A stretch of 64,000 bases of DNA from Agrococcus sp. ProA11 (GCF_039880525.1 NZ_CP156989.1:2480001-2544000), one strand, 5' to 3'. Shown: positions 24,996 through 36,131, numbered from the stretch's first letter. The notes: generated from the letters alone by a model not told the origin. Numbers and translations: made by a program.

Positions 24996-26608
24996 GCTCC
25001 GAAGATCTGCAGGGGGATGTGGACGAGGCTGACGCCCGGCTCGGCAATGGCTGCCGCGACGGCGGCGGGCACTGCGGATGCGTCGTCGACGCGGGTGCCG
25101 GAGGCGCCGAACGCGCGGGCGAGCATCGCCCAGTCGGGCTGGTGCAGGCGCACGCCGATCGGATCGATGCCGCGATCGGCCTCGTTCTGCTCGATCTCGC
25201 CGTAGCCGCCGTTGTCGACCACGATCACCGCGATGTCGAGCTGCTGCTCGACGGCGGTCGCGAGCTCCGGCACGCTGAACATCAGCGCGCCGTCGCCGGT
25301 CACGACGACGGAAGGAGTCTCGGGCGAGGCGATCCTGGCGCCGATCGCGGCGGGCAGGCCGTAGCCGAGCGTCGCGTAGGCGGGCATGTAGGGCATCGAC
25401 GCCGGCGCATCCTGCCGCACGGCGCTCGTCATGCCGTAGTAGGTGATCTGCGAGGAGTCGCCTGCCACCACGGCGCCGGCGGGGATGCCCGCGGCAATGG
25501 CCTCGGCCGCCACCATCTCGCGCGGGGCGAAGTCGTGCGCGGCCTCGACGAGCGCATTGCGCACGGCATCCAGGCCCGCATCCGGGGCAGGTTCACGCTC
25601 GATTCGAGCGGCGAGCGCCTCCACCACCGCGCGCGCCTCGCCCAGGACGCGGATGGTCGCGGGCAGGTTCTTGTCGAGCTGCGCCTCGTCGATGTCGACG
25701 CGGATCACGGCGCCCTCGGGCGCGAGCTCGTTGCCCCATAGCTCGGCCTCGCCCAGCTTGGAGCCGACGACGAGCAGCGCATCGGCCGCATTCACCACCT
25801 CGGCGGCGGGGGCGAGGCGCAGCTCGCTGCCGAGCGAGCGCGTGTGCGACTCGGGCACGACGCCCTTGCCGTTCAAGGACGTCAGCACCGTGGCGCCCAG
25901 CTGCTCGGCAAGTGCGGTGAGTGCGCTCGCGGCGCGCACGGCCCCGCCGCCCGCGATGATGACCGGGCGCTCGGCGCCCTGCAGCGCCGCCGCGGCCGCG
26001 TCGAGCGCAGCTGCGTCGAGCGCCGCAGCCGCGGCGGCCGAGCGTGGCGCGAGGAGCGAGTCGTCGATGTCCGTCTCGGCCTCGAGCACATCCAGCGGCA
26101 CCTCGATGTGCACGGGACGCGGGCGACCGGAGCGGAACAGCGCGAAGGCGTCGTGCACCGCCTCGACCGCCTCCTCCGCGGAGCGCACCCGGCGGCTCCA
26201 CAGCAGGATCGCGGCGGCCGCCGCCGACTGGTCCTTCGTCTCGTGCAGCGCGCCGCGGTCGGCGAACTCGTCGCCGATGGCGACGCCGGGCGAGAGCACG
26301 ATCATCGGGCGCGACTCGGCGAAGGCGGTGCCGCCGGCCGAGAGCGCGTTCAGCAGACCGGGCCCGCTCGTGGTGATCACGACGCCGGGGGTCACCTCGC
26401 CCGCGGCCGAGCGGCGCTGCGACCAGGCGTCGGCGGCGTAGCCGGCGCCCTGCTCGTGCCGCGTCGTGACTGGCCGGATGCCGAGCGCCGACAGGTGGCG
26501 GTAGAGCTCGAGATTGTGCGTGCCGGGGATGCCGAAGACGGTGTCGACGCCGTAGTTCGCGAGCGTCTGCAGCACGGCCCAGCCGGCGTTCCTGCGGTGC
26601 TCGGTCAT
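24992..26608 (-). CDS. Thiamine-diphosphate enzyme, acetolactate-synthase/AruI-like
   Basis: A 538-aa three-domain ThDP enzyme. VFGIPGTHNLELYRHL and TTRHEQGAGYAADAW contain the catalytic Glu; the C-terminal ThDP/metal motif is VVVTGDGALMFSVPELATAV followed by DNGGYGE. The N-terminal region resembles 5-guanidino-2-oxopentanoate decarboxylases as much as acetolactate synthases. ATG 26608 overlaps the amidohydrolase stop by four bases. A 2-oxoacid decarboxylase acting after transamination would fit the neighbours, but the exact reaction is not settled by sequence. Confidence 0.85.
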   Translation of the reverse strand: MTEHRRNAGWAVLQTLANYGVDTVFGIPGTHNLELYRHLSALGIRPVTTRHEQGAGYAADAWSQRRSAAGEVTPGVVITTSGPGLLNALSAGGTAFAESRPMIVLSPGVAIGDEFADRGALHETKDQSAAAAAILLWSRRVRSAEEAVEAVHDAFALFRSGRPRPVHIEVPLDVLEAETDIDDSLLAPRSAAAAAALDAAALDAAAAALQGAERPVIIAGGGAVRAASALTALAEQLGATVLTSLNGKGVVPESHTRSLGSELRLAPAAEVVNAADALLVVGSKLGEAELWGNELAPEGAVIRVDIDEAQLDKNLPATIRVLGEARAVVEALAARIEREPAPDAGLDAVRNALVEAAHDFAPREMVAAEAIAAGIPAGAVVAGDSSQITYYGMTSAVRQDAPASMPYMPAYATLGYGLPAAIGARIASPETPSVVVTGDGALMFSVPELATAVEQQLDIAVIVVDNGGYGEIEQNEADRGIDPIGVRLHQPDWAMLARAFGASGTRVDDASAVPAAVAAAIAEPGVSLVHIPLQIFGA

Positions 26609-28344
26609 CGTGCTGCCTCCAGGTCGTGCGCGGATGCGCCCGGCTGACGTCCGTCGGCGGCGGAGCCGGTGTCGGCCGCGGTCTGCGCGCTGAAGGCCTC
26701 CACGCCTCCCACCCAGGTCGCGAGCACGCCGAGACGCGCGATCTCTCCGACGGGCGTGACGACGGGGTCGGCGGCGAGCACCGCGAAGTCTGCCGCCTTG
26801 CCGACCTCGAGCGAGCCGAGGTCGCTCTCGCGTCCCAGCGCCCGGGCCGCATTGATGGTGTGGGCGCGGAGCGCCAGGTCGACGTCGATCGCGAGCTCGT
26901 CGCCGCCCAGCTGCACGCCGCGGCGGGTGATGCGGGATGCGGCTGCCTGCACGGCCTCGAGCGGCACCGGGTCGGCCACCGGCGCATCCGACGAGATGAC
27001 GAGCGGGAGCCCTGCGCGCGCGAACTCGCCCAGCGGGTTGAACCGCTCCCCCGGCGTGCCGATGGCGCGCGTGACGCCCTCGCCCCAGTTGAAGTGGTGC
27101 TGCGGCTGGTTCACGGGGATGATGCCGGCCGCGACCATCCGCTCGATGTGGTCGGGCGTGGGCAGGCCGCAGTGCTCGATGCGATGGCGTGCGTCGGCGT
27201 CGGGGCGCTCGGCGAGCGCGGCCTCGATGGTCGAAATGACCATCTCGATCGCATCCGGCGACTGCGAGTGCGTGGCCGTCTGCAGGCCGACGGCGTGCGC
27301 GCGGGCGACGAGCGAGCGGTACTCCTCGGGCGAGTGGTACAGCTGCCCCGTGCGGCACGGGTCGTCGAGGTAGCCGTCGGGGAACCAGGCGGTCTCGCCG
27401 CCGAGCGTGCCGTCGGCATAGAGCTTGATGCCCTGGATCGAGAGGCGGCGGTCGCCGAGCGGCCCGTGCAGGCCGATCTCGATCGCTGCGTCGAGCAGGT
27501 GCGAGAGCAGGTAGCCGGAGACTCGCATGGTCAGCCCGCCGGTCTCGGCGAGCCGCAGGTAGGTGTCGAGCTCGCGCTTCGACACCTGCGCGTCGCCGAC
27601 GGTCGTGACGCCGCCGGCGAGGAACTGCGCCTGCGCGCCCTCGAGCTGCCGCACGAGCTCGGCCGGCTCGTCGCCGAGGTGGAAGTTGGGGCCGTGGTGG
27701 CCGATCTTCACGCCGTGCAGGCCCGTGAGCACGTTGCACGCCGCATCCGAGAGCTCGCCCGTCAGCTCGCCGTCGGCGTCGCGGAAGAACTCGCCGCCCT
27801 CGGGGTTCGGCGTCTCTCTGGTGACGCCGTTGTGCTCGAGCGTCCACGAGTTGACGACACCGCCGTGGCCGGAGGCGTTCATCAGGTAGACCTCGCGGTC
27901 GGTCGCAACCTGGTCGAGCTCGAAGCGCGTCGGGTGGCGCAGCTCGGCGAGGTTGCGCTGCTCGTAGCCGTAGCCGCGCACGGGGGCGCCGGCTGGCAGG
28001 CGCTCGGCCGCGGCGCGCAGCAGCGCCACGACGCCGGGGATGTCGCTCGCCCGGTCGGGCCCGCAGTCGACCCAGGTGCTCAACTGCCCGAGCATGAGCG
28101 GGTGCGCGTGGGCGTCGATGAAGCCCGGCACGACGGTCGCGTCGCCGAGGTCGATGCGCTCGACGTGCGGCAGTTCGACGGCAGCGCGCTCGACCTCGGC
28201 GGTGCCGCCGATCGCGGCGATGCGGCCGTCGACGATGAGCATCGACGTGGCCGTGGCGCCGGGGCCGGCCATGGTGCGGATGCGGTGCGCGGTGACGAGC
28301 AGCGGGTGCTCGTTGCGGGCCTCAAGCGGTGGCAGGGTGCGCAT
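26605..28344 (-). CDS. Amidohydrolase family protein (YtcJ-like)
   Basis: A 579-aa metal-dependent amidohydrolase with the YtcJ/amidohydrolase-3 layout: VPGFIDAHAHPLMLG (HxH), GIKLYADGTLGGET (likely carbamylated Lys), TATHSQSPDAIE and HRIEHCGLP (His), and ISSDAPVADP (metal Asp). TIM-barrel with split beta-sandwich. It overlaps the dehydrogenase upstream by 23 bp and the ThDP gene downstream by 4 bp. Function in the pathway is hydrolysis of an amide, formamide or cyclic imide; the substrate is unknown. Confidence 0.85.
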   Translation of the reverse strand: MRTLPPLEARNEHPLLVTAHRIRTMAGPGATATSMLIVDGRIAAIGGTAEVERAAVELPHVERIDLGDATVVPGFIDAHAHPLMLGQLSTWVDCGPDRASDIPGVVALLRAAAERLPAGAPVRGYGYEQRNLAELRHPTRFELDQVATDREVYLMNASGHGGVVNSWTLEHNGVTRETPNPEGGEFFRDADGELTGELSDAACNVLTGLHGVKIGHHGPNFHLGDEPAELVRQLEGAQAQFLAGGVTTVGDAQVSKRELDTYLRLAETGGLTMRVSGYLLSHLLDAAIEIGLHGPLGDRRLSIQGIKLYADGTLGGETAWFPDGYLDDPCRTGQLYHSPEEYRSLVARAHAVGLQTATHSQSPDAIEMVISTIEAALAERPDADARHRIEHCGLPTPDHIERMVAAGIIPVNQPQHHFNWGEGVTRAIGTPGERFNPLGEFARAGLPLVISSDAPVADPVPLEAVQAAASRITRRGVQLGGDELAIDVDLALRAHTINAARALGRESDLGSLEVGKAADFAVLAADPVVTPVGEIARLGVLATWVGGVEAFSAQTAADTGSAADGRQPGASAHDLEAAR

Positions 28345-29333
28345 CGGCGGTCTTCCTCTGAGAGTTCGGGAGCGGTGCATTGACAGGCGAGACGGGGCGG
28401 TCGGTGCGCAGCCACGCGAGCACGTTCTCGGCCTGCAGCCGCACGTAGTCGGCCATCGAGGCATCCGAGCGGAACGCGGCGTGCGGCGTGACGAGCACCC
28501 GCGGATGCGCGACCAGCGCATCGTCGGCGGCCGGCGGCTCGGTGGCGAGCACGTCGAGCGCTGCGGCCGCGAGGTGGCCACGTTCGAGCGCGTCGAGCAG
28601 CGCCGGCTCGTCGATGAGCCCGCCGCGGCTGACGTTGACGACGGTGGCGCCCGGAGGCAGCAGCGCGATTCGGTGGGCGTTCAGGTAGCCGGCGGTCTCG
28701 GGCATCAGCGGCAGGTGCAGCGAGAGCACGTCGGCAGCGGCGAGCACCTCGTCAGCGCTCATCCGTTCGACGCCGGGCGTCTCGCCGGCATAGGGGTCGT
28801 AGCCCACGACGCGACCGAAGGTGGCGGATGCCCGCTCCGCGAGCGCCAGCCCGATGCGGCCGAGCCCCAGCAGCCCCAGCGTCTGCTCGCTGGCGCGGCG
28901 CGGCATCGGCGCCGCCTCCAGATCCCAGCCGCCCGAGCGCACCGAATCCACGTAGGGGATGAGCCTGCGGGAGGCCGCGAGCGCCAGCGCGAGGGCGTGC
29001 GTGGCGACCTCCTCGGTCGCCGCGCCCAGCACGTTCGCGACCCATACGCCGCGCGCGGTGGCGGCATCCACGTCGACCATGTCGACGCCCATCGATGCGT
29101 TCGCGATGAGCCCGAGCCGAGGCAGTCGCGCCAGCAGGTCGGCGTCGACGCGCGCGTAGCCGAGCAGCAGCGCCTCGGCATCCGCTGCCTCGCGGGCGAT
29201 GGTGTCGGGGTCGTCGGCGCTCAGGCGCAGCACGGTGCATCCGGCCGCCTCGAGCATCCGCACGCCCGCCTCGATGTCGAGCTCGTCCAGGTCGCGGCAG
29301 ACGGCGACCACTCGGCTGCCGGCCGCCGCGGCC

Positions 29334-29344
<11 letters not shown>
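28322..29344 (-). CDS. D-2-hydroxyacid dehydrogenase (NAD-dependent)
   Basis: A 340-aa enzyme with the D-2-hydroxyacid dehydrogenase fold: cofactor loop LGLLGLGRIGLALAERA, then catalytic Arg in VVNVSRGGLIDEPALL, Glu in DVLATEPPAADD and His in VTPHAAFRSD. It interconverts a 2-hydroxyacid and 2-oxoacid. The 3' end overlaps the amidohydrolase gene by 23 bp and the 5' end overlaps the ATPase gene by 11 bp, so the operon is tightly coupled. A phosphoglycerate-dehydrogenase role in serine synthesis is unlikely given the catabolic context. Confidence 0.87.
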
Positions 29345-30127
<783 letters not shown>

Positions 30128-30131
<4 letters not shown>

Positions 30132-30856
30132 CGTGCGGCTCCCACCAGCTTGTTGGTGCGGCGCTTCTTCGCCGGCAGCGACGTCGCCCAGTGGAAGCGC
30201 CGCTCGATCTGCATCTGGATGACCGTGATGATGCTCACGATCACCAGGTAGTAGATGATCGCCACGGTGTAGTACTCGGCGTAGCGGAAGGTGATGTTGA
30301 CGCCGACCTGCGCGGTCGTCAGCAGCTCGCGCAGCGAGATGACGGACGCGAGCGACGAGTACTTGATGAGGCCGATGAACTCGTTCGTGGTCGGCGGCAG
30401 GGCGATGCGGATCGCCTGCGGCACCATGATCTTCGACATCACCGTGCCGGGCTTCATGCCGAGCGCCCGGCCCGCGAGCCCCTGGCCCTCGTCCACCGAC
30501 GAGAGGGACGAGCGGATGATCTCGGCCATGAACGCCGCCTCCACCAGGCCCAGGCCGATCGACGCGGCGATGAAGGGGTTGTAGCCCCAGGCGCGCAGGT
30601 CAGGCAGCAGCTGCGGCAGCGCGTTCCACATGATGAGGAGCACGAGCAGCGCCGGGATGGCCCGGAAGAACCACGTGTAGGTCAGTGCCAGCCACTGCGC
30701 GATGCGGCTCTTCGAGCCGCGACCCATCGCGACGATGAAGCCGATGACGGTCGCGATGATGAGCGAGACGACGGCGACGCCGAGCGAGAGCATCGCGCCC
30801 TGCAGGTAGACGGGGCTGAACAGCTGCCCGATGAAGATCTGGAAGTCGAATCCCAC
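30128..30856 (-). CDS. Polar amino-acid ABC transporter permease (HisM/GlnP family)
   Basis: A 242-aa inner-membrane permease with about five hydrophobic helices and the His/Glu/Gln/Arg/opine 3-TM signature FFRAIPALLVLLIMW. The ABC-coupling EAA-like loop is GRALGMKPGTVMSKIMVPQA. A GTG start at 30856 with AGAGGAG upstream. A single permease gene suggests a homodimeric channel. Operon with the SBP upstream, separated by a strong hairpin. Confidence 0.92.
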
Positions 30857-30870
30857 GAGGGGCTCCTCTC

Positions 30871-30901
30871 GCGTGCCCGACGACGCAGCCGTCGGGCACG
30901 C
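30871..30901 (-). terminator. Perfect 12-bp hairpin between SBP and permease genes (attenuator)
   Basis: Arms GCGTGCCCGACG (30871-30882) and CGTCGGGCACGC (30890-30901) are perfectly complementary around a 7-base loop. It lies 17 bases after the SBP stop and before the permease. No T-tract follows, so it is more likely a partial terminator or mRNA-stabilising structure that lets the binding protein be made in excess over the membrane subunits. Confidence 0.6.
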
Positions 30902-30918
30902 TCAGTGGTGAGGTCGGA

Positions 30919-31770
30919 TCAGTAGACGTCGACGATGGTCGGGTCGAGGTTGTACTCGGCGGCGATCTCGGCGAGCGTGCCGTCGTCGTAGATCGCGCGC
31001 AGGCCCTCGGCCACCGCGGGGCTCAGCGCGTCGTCCTTGCGGGTGAAGACGCCGAACGTGGTGTCGGGCGGGAAGACGTCTGCCGCGATCGCCAGGCGAC
31101 CCTCGTTCTGCGTCTCCATATAGGCAGCGCCCACGTTGGTCTCGATGAGGGCATCGGCGAGGCCGTTGACGACGGCCAGCACGGTCTCGGCCGTCTTCGG
31201 GTAGCTCTGGATGTTCACCGCGTCGTCGGCGCACGCACCCTCGTTCAGGCTCTGCAGCGTCGCCTCGTTGGCGCTGGCGGCCTGCGCCGCGACCGTGAGG
31301 CCACACAGGTCGGACTGCTCGGTGATCGAGGGCGCGTTCTCCGGGGTGGCGAGGATCGCGGGTCCGGCGTTCATCACCGGCGACGCGTCTGCGATCTCGA
31401 GCCGCTCCTCGCTCATGTAGAGGCCGCCGAAGATCACGTCGCAGGTGCTCGACTGGAGGCCCGGCATGAGGCCGTCGAAGCTGGTCACGACGTAGTTGGT
31501 CTCGACGCCCCAGTGGTCGGCGAGCGCCTCGATGCTGTCGGCGTCGAAGCCGACGATCTCGCCGTCGCTGCCGTTCTCGTAGTACTCCAGCGGCGGGTAC
31601 TCGGGGTCGATGCAGGCCGAGAGCTGACCCTCGTTCACGAGGCCCTCCGGCGCGTTGCTGGATGCTTCGTCGCTCGCGGGAGCCGAGGACGTCGGCGTGC
31701 CGGCGGAGCATCCTGCGAGCAGGACCGCCGCGGCGGCGGCTGCGCCGAGGGCGCCAAATCGATTGTTCAT
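30919..31770 (-). CDS. Polar amino-acid ABC transporter substrate-binding lipoprotein
   Basis: A 283-aa SBP_bac_3-type binding protein. Lipoprotein signal NRFGALGAAAAAAVLLAGCS with Cys near residue 21, a Ser/Ala/Thr-rich tether, and then the periplasmic-binding fold starting LSACIDPEYPPLEYYENGSD and GEIVGFDADSIEALA. Anchored outside the membrane, it delivers the substrate to the permease. First gene of the operon; the start ATG 31770 diverges from the AsnC regulator at 31983. Ligand probably an amino acid or small cationic amine, not determinable. Confidence 0.92.
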   Translation of the reverse strand: MNNRFGALGAAAAAAVLLAGCSAGTPTSSAPASDEASSNAPEGLVNEGQLSACIDPEYPPLEYYENGSDGEIVGFDADSIEALADHWGVETNYVVTSFDGLMPGLQSSTCDVIFGGLYMSEERLEIADASPVMNAGPAILATPENAPSITEQSDLCGLTVAAQAASANEATLQSLNEGACADDAVNIQSYPKTAETVLAVVNGLADALIETNVGAAYMETQNEGRLAIAADVFPPDTTFGVFTRKDDALSPAVAEGLRAIYDDGTLAEIAAEYNLDPTIVDVY

Positions 31771-31845
31771 GCTTCTCTCCATCGGAAGGGCACCCGCTGC
31801 GGCTGCCGTTGCCTCATCGTGGCGGTCGACGACACATGATGTCAA

Positions 31846-31885
31846 GCAACTTTGCAGTTGCGGCGTGTCGAAATGAGAAAGTTGC
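31846..31885. promoter_or_regulatory. Inverted GCAACTTT repeats, candidate AsnC-regulator operator
   Basis: GCAACTTT (31846-31853) is repeated in inverse as AAAGTTGC (31878-31885), and a third half-site GCAGTTGC lies at 31854-31861. The first and third form the inverted pair GCAACT-ttgc-AGTTGC... across 31846-31861. The cluster sits between the divergent transporter operon and the tandem AsnC regulator gene in an unusually A/T-rich stretch, as expected for an Lrp-type operator. Confidence 0.5.
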
Positions 31886-31970
31886 CACACAGAACCGACT
31901 TTCGGCCGCGCTGACAACCACGAAACGCGCCCGAAACAGAAAACTTGTAGAGGGATCCAGTCTGCTCCCC

Positions 31971-31976
31971 TACGCT
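31971..31976 (+). promoter_or_regulatory. -10 box TACGCT for leaderless AsnC regulator
   Basis: TACGCT is followed by six bases and the ATG at 31983. This spacing would put the transcription start on the ATG. Confidence 0.4.
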
Positions 31977-31982
31977 GGAGCC

Positions 31983-32906
31983 ATGGACGAACTCACCGAG
32001 GCCGCAGTGCAGCTGCTGCGCCGCGACGGCCGCCTGTCGTTCAGCGAGATCGCGCGGCAGCTCGGCACGACCCGGGCTGCGATCACCGCGCGGGTCACCC
32101 CACTGCTGGAGACGGGCGGTCTGCGGATCCTCGCCGCCGTCCATCCACGCGTTCGAGGACTGCACTCGCTCGCGCACCTCTCGTTCCGCGTCGCCGGCTC
32201 GACGGCACCGCTGCTCGAGCGCATGGACCAGCTCGACTCCCCCGTCTTCATCTCCGAGACCGTGGGGCCCTTCGCGGTGGCGGCCGAGGTGCACACCCGC
32301 GACCGGCACGAGCTGCAGGCCGCGATGCGGCTGCTGCGCGGTGCCGAGGGCGTGGTCGACATGCAGGTGACGCTGTACGAGCAGGTGCTCAACAGCTTCT
32401 TCCTCGGAGCGGAGCCCGACAGCGAGCAGCATCTCGACGACGCCGACCTCGCGCTCATCGCCGAGCTGCAGCGCGATGGCCGCGTCGGCTACGCCGAGCT
32501 CGCCGCTGCCAGCGGCCTGTCGATCAACGGTGCGCGCGGGCGCGTGCAGCGGATGCTCGACCTCGGCATCATGCGCATCGGCGCCGTGCGCCAGCGCTCC
32601 GACACGACCCGCAACTTCCTCTTCGGCCTCGGCATCACGCTGCACGACGCGGGCGAAGCGGCGATCGAGCTGATCGCCAAGCGGCCGGGGCTCGAGTTCC
32701 TCGCCCGCGCCTACGGCCGGTTCGACCTGATCGCGACGGCGCCCTTCGCGTCATTCGACGAGCTCTACGAGCTGCTCGACACCCTGCGCGCGCTCGATGG
32801 CGTGCTGGCCGTCGACACCTGGCTGCATGCGCGCATCCGTCGGGAGCGCTATCAGTTCGCGCAGCAGCGTCAGTCGCGCGGCGCCATCGCCGAGAGCAGC
32901 TCGTAG
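31983..32906 (+). CDS. Tandem-repeat Lrp/AsnC-family transcriptional regulator
   Basis: A 307-aa protein made of two AsnC units. HTH 1 is [20 protein letters not shown] near residues 20-40, followed by a RAM-type ligand domain; HTH 2 is [20 protein letters not shown] near residues 165-190, followed by a second RAM domain ending [20 protein letters not shown]. Single AsnC units are about 150 aa, so this is a fused dimer. It diverges from the ABC/catabolic operon and probably responds to its substrate. The 3' end overlaps the agmatinase gene by 37 bp, tail to tail. The fragment at 13960-14167 is a decayed paralogue. Confidence 0.88.
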   Translation: MDELTEAAVQLLRRDGRLSFSEIARQLGTTRAAITARVTPLLETGGLRILAAVHPRVRGLHSLAHLSFRVAGSTAPLLERMDQLDSPVFISETVGPFAVAAEVHTRDRHELQAAMRLLRGAEGVVDMQVTLYEQVLNSFFLGAEPDSEQHLDDADLALIAELQRDGRVGYAELAAASGLSINGARGRVQRMLDLGIMRIGAVRQRSDTTRNFLFGLGITLHDAGEAAIELIAKRPGLEFLARAYGRFDLIATAPFASFDELYELLDTLRALDGVLAVDTWLHARIRRERYQFAQQRQSRGAIAESSS

Positions 32907-33811
32907 ACCGCGTGGCTCGCGGCGACCGCCGTCATCTGCGCGTGGTCGTAGGCCGGGGCGACCTCCACCACGTCGGCGCCGACGATCTCGAGGTGCGCCA
33001 TCGCGCGGAGGATGCGCAGCAGCTCGCGGCTCGTCAGCCCGCCCGCCTCCGGCGTGCCGGTGCCGGGCGCGTGGGCGGGATCGAGCACGTCGATGTCGAT
33101 CGAGATGTAGACCTTCGCGTCTCCGATCCGCTCGAGCAGCCGGTCGATGGCCGCCTGCACGCCCCGCTCCTCGATCTCGACGGCGGTGATCGGCACGAAC
33201 CCGAGGTGCTCGTCATCGACGAGATCCTGCTGGCTGTAGAGGGGTCCGCGAATGCCCACGTGGGCGCTCGCCGTCAGGTCGATGAGCCCCTCCTCGCTCG
33301 CGCGACGGAAGGGCGTGCCGTGCGTGACGGGTGCGCCGAAGTAGGTGTCCCAGGTGTCGAGGTGCGCGTCGAAGTGCACCACGGCGACCGGCCCGTGGAT
33401 GGCGTGCGTTGCGCGCAGCAGCGGCAGCGCGATCGTGTGGTCGCCGCCGATCGTGACCAGGCGCGTGCCGTTCGCCGTCAGCTCGCGCGCGTGCGCCTCG
33501 ATGTCGGCGACCGCCTCGTCGATCGAGAAGGGGTTGACGGCCATGTCGCCCGCGTCGACGACCTGCTGGCTGCCGAAGGGCGCCACCTGCTGCGCGGGAT
33601 TCCAGGGCCGCAGGAGGCGGCTGATCTCTCGCACGTGCGCCGGCCCGAAGCGGGCACCGGGCCGGAAGCTGACGCCGCTGTCGAATGGCACACCCACGAC
33701 GGCGATGTCCGCGTGCTGCACCTCGTCGATGCGGGGCAGCCGAGCGAAGGTGGCGATGCCCGCAAAGCGGGGCACGCGGCTGGCGTCGACGGGTCCGATG
33801 GGCTCGGTCAC
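32870..33811 (-). CDS. Agmatinase/guanidinobutyrase-type ureohydrolase
   Basis: A 313-aa arginase-fold enzyme that removes urea from a guanidino compound using two Mn2+ ions. Metal motifs: [11 protein letters not shown] (His), [12 protein letters not shown] (Asp/His/Asp) and [20 protein letters not shown] (Asp/Asp). Begins with GTG 33811 preceded by AGGAG. The [19 protein letters not shown] motif is typical of the agmatinase branch rather than arginase, so substrates such as agmatine or 4-guanidinobutyrate are likely. It lies next to the AsnC regulator and the transporter operon. Confidence 0.9.
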   Translation of the reverse strand: MTEPIGPVDASRVPRFAGIATFARLPRIDEVQHADIAVVGVPFDSGVSFRPGARFGPAHVREISRLLRPWNPAQQVAPFGSQQVVDAGDMAVNPFSIDEAVADIEAHARELTANGTRLVTIGGDHTIALPLLRATHAIHGPVAVVHFDAHLDTWDTYFGAPVTHGTPFRRASEEGLIDLTASAHVGIRGPLYSQQDLVDDEHLGFVPITAVEIEERGVQAAIDRLLERIGDAKVYISIDIDVLDPAHAPGTGTPEAGGLTSRELLRILRAMAHLEIVGADVVEVAPAYDHAQMTAVAASHAVYELLSAMAPRD

Positions 33812-34015
33812 AGTGGGCTCCTGACGTGGCTGGGGATCGCATCGCACGCTACACGGGCGGGGTGGGCCGGGGCCGGTCGCCAGCCGCTCGAGGGATCGCG
33901 CGACGTGCCGAAGCCGTGCCGCATCCGCGATCCCCGCACGGCACTCCGCGTGTCCTCCGTCACCATCGCCGACACGCGGCAGGCTGGTGCTGCACCCGAA
34001 CCACAGGAGCCAACG

Positions 34016-34528
34016 ATGCCCGACGACCGCCGCACCGATGCCGACGACCACCTCGCGGCATACCTCAACGAGCACCTGCTCGCCTCCGAGGGCGGCGTGC
34101 AGGCGTTCAAGGCCGCTGCCCGCACCTTCGAGGGCACCAAGCACGAGCGCGATCTGCTCGCGCTCGCTGACGAGATCGCCCGCGATCGGGGCGATCTCGC
34201 TCGCCTCATCCAGCAGCTCGGCTTCCGGCCGAAGGGCTGGAAGCGCCTGCTCACGCTGGCGCTGCGGGCCGGCGGCAGCGTCAATCCGGTCAACCTGCTG
34301 CGCCTGCGCCGCAGCTCGATGGCGCAGTTCGAGCTCGACTTCCTCACCGGCGCCGTGCGCGCGAAGCGGTCGATGTGGGACGCGCTGCTCGAGCTCGCCG
34401 AGGATGACCCGCGCTTCGAGGATCGGATGCTGCGAGCGCTGCAGCTGCGCGCCGACCAGCAGATCGAGCAGTTGGTGCGGATCAATCGCGAGACGGTGCG
34501 CGAGCGCTTCCTGCGCGGCGACGCCTGA
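34016..34528 (+). CDS. Hypothetical helical (ferritin-like) protein
   Basis: A 170-aa soluble, strongly alpha-helical protein: [20 protein letters not shown], then [30 protein letters not shown], then a basic segment [19 protein letters not shown]. It looks like a four-helix bundle, but the ExxH iron ligands of ferritins are not clearly placed. CAGGAG precedes ATG 34016. Function unknown. Confidence 0.7.
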   Translation: MPDDRRTDADDHLAAYLNEHLLASEGGVQAFKAAARTFEGTKHERDLLALADEIARDRGDLARLIQQLGFRPKGWKRLLTLALRAGGSVNPVNLLRLRRSSMAQFELDFLTGAVRAKRSMWDALLELAEDDPRFEDRMLRALQLRADQQIEQLVRINRETVRERFLRGDA

Positions 34529-34663
34529 CGCTCGGCGCCTGACGCTCGCCGCTGCCGCGCGCATGCAGCCTCTCTGCGGTGGCGCGGCGCCGGCGGCTTG
34601 CACCGATCCGCCAGCCGCGCCAGGCTGAGCCTGTACCCCGCGACGTCGACCAGAGGAGGCAGC

Positions 34664-36088
34664 GTGACCACCGCCATCGTCGTCGGCGCCGGCCCCAACG
34701 GGCTCACGGCAGCCGCCGTGCTGGCGCGCGCCGGGATCGAGGTCACGGTGCTCGAGCGGCTGCCGCAGATCGGTGGCGCCGCGGCATCCGCGCCCGCCTT
34801 CGGCGATCAGGCGATCATCGATCTGGGCGCAGCCGGCCACCCGTTCGGTGCGACCAGTCCGGCGTTCCGCTCGCTCGGGCTCGAGCAGCACGGGCTCGAG
34901 TGGGTGCACGCCGACTATCCGATGGCGCATCCGCTGCCGGGTGGCCGAGCCGCGATCCTGCACCGCGATGCCGAGCAGACCGCCCGCGAGCTGGGCGTCG
35001 ACGCGCGCGCGTGGCTGCGCATGCACGCGCCCACCACCGCCAACCCCTACGCGACGACCGAGGCCATCATGGCCCCGCTCATCCGCATCCCCGACGACCC
35101 CCTGCTGCTCGCTCGCATCGGCATGCGCGGTGCCTGGCCCGCCAGCCTGCTGGCGCGCTCGGTCTTCCGCTCCGGGGCGGCGCAGGCGCTCTTCGCCGGC
35201 AGCGCGACGCACGCGACGCTGCCGCTCGGCGCGCCGATCACGAGCGCGTTCGCTGTCGCGTTCGGCGGGCTCGGCCACGCCACGGGGTGGCCCTTCGCGC
35301 GCGGCGGCACGCAGTCGATCGCCGATGCGCTGGCGCGCGTCGCCGAGGCGGCCGGCGCACGCATCGAGACCGGCGTCGAGGTCACCGACCTGCGCGACCT
35401 GCGTGCCGACGTGGTGCTGCTCGATCTCACCCCGCACCAGCTGCTGCGCCTCGCCGGCCTCGACCTCTCCGGCAGCTACACCCGCAGGCTCGCGAACTGG
35501 CGCTACGGCCCGGGCGTCTCGAAGCTCGACCTATTGCTCGACGGCCCGGTGCCGTGGGCGGATGCGCGGGTGGCGCGGGCGGGCACCGTGCACGTGGGCG
35601 GCACCCTGGCCGAGATCGCCGCCGCCGAATCCGACGTCGCGCGCGGTCGCATGCCGGAGCGACCGTTCGTGCTCGTGACGCAGCCGACCGCCGCCGACGC
35701 CGAGCGCGCACCGGCGGGCAAGCACCTGGTGTGGGCGTACGCGCATGTGCCGCACGCCTGGCCGGGCGACGCATCCGCCGCCATCGAGGCGCAGATCGAG
35801 CGCTTCGCGCCGGGCTTCCGCGATCGCATCCTCGAGCGGCGTGCGATGCCGCCTGCCGCGCTCGAGCTGTGGAACTCGAATCTCGTGGGCGGCTCGATCG
35901 GCGGTGGCTCGCTGGCCGGCACGCAGCAGCTGGCGCGCCCGACGCTCGCGAATCCGTACCGCGTGCCGACGCCCGGCCGCGTCTTCCTCTGCTCGTCGTC
36001 GACCCCGCCCGGTGGCGGTGTGCACGGCATGAGCGGCTGGTACGCGGCGAAGGCGGCGCTGCAGGACTGCGGTCTGGAGCCGGGCTGA
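34664..36088 (+). CDS. FAD-dependent oxidoreductase, phytoene-desaturase-like
   Basis: A 474-aa flavoprotein. Dinucleotide-binding motif [20 protein letters not shown] at the N terminus followed by [16 protein letters not shown]-terminal FAD contact [15 protein letters not shown] with [10 protein letters not shown]. This layout belongs to the CrtI/CrtN/PDS-related oxidoreductases that are common outside carotenoid clusters. GTG start at 34664 with AGAGGAGG. No carotenoid genes nearby, so the substrate is unknown. Confidence 0.83.
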   Translation: MTTAIVVGAGPNGLTAAAVLARAGIEVTVLERLPQIGGAAASAPAFGDQAIIDLGAAGHPFGATSPAFRSLGLEQHGLEWVHADYPMAHPLPGGRAAILHRDAEQTARELGVDARAWLRMHAPTTANPYATTEAIMAPLIRIPDDPLLLARIGMRGAWPASLLARSVFRSGAAQALFAGSATHATLPLGAPITSAFAVAFGGLGHATGWPFARGGTQSIADALARVAEAAGARIETGVEVTDLRDLRADVVLLDLTPHQLLRLAGLDLSGSYTRRLANWRYGPGVSKLDLLLDGPVPWADARVARAGTVHVGGTLAEIAAAESDVARGRMPERPFVLVTQPTAADAERAPAGKHLVWAYAHVPHAWPGDASAAIEAQIERFAPGFRDRILERRAMPPAALELWNSNLVGGSIGGGSLAGTQQLARPTLANPYRVPTPGRVFLCSSSTPPGGGVHGMSGWYAAKAALQDCGLEPG

Positions 36089-36118
36089 GCCGACGAAGTC
36101 CGCGTAGTCCGCCGTTGC

Positions 36119-36124
36119 TAGATT
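36119..36124 (+). promoter_or_regulatory. -10 box TAGATT for a probably leaderless gene
   Basis: TAGATT lies seven bases before the GTG at 36132, and the gene lacks a ribosome-binding site. Confidence 0.35.
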
Positions 36125-36131
36125 GACGAGC

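Noticed and set aside
24992-27847. A 951-codon open frame that could be read as one large protein
   Set aside because: Only the last 538 codons (from 26608) encode a recognisable ThDP enzyme. The earlier part is an Arg-rich shadow of the amidohydrolase gene.
34016-34528. Ferritin/bacterioferritin
   Set aside because: Helical pattern is similar but the iron-binding ExxH pairs are not evident, so kept as hypothetical.
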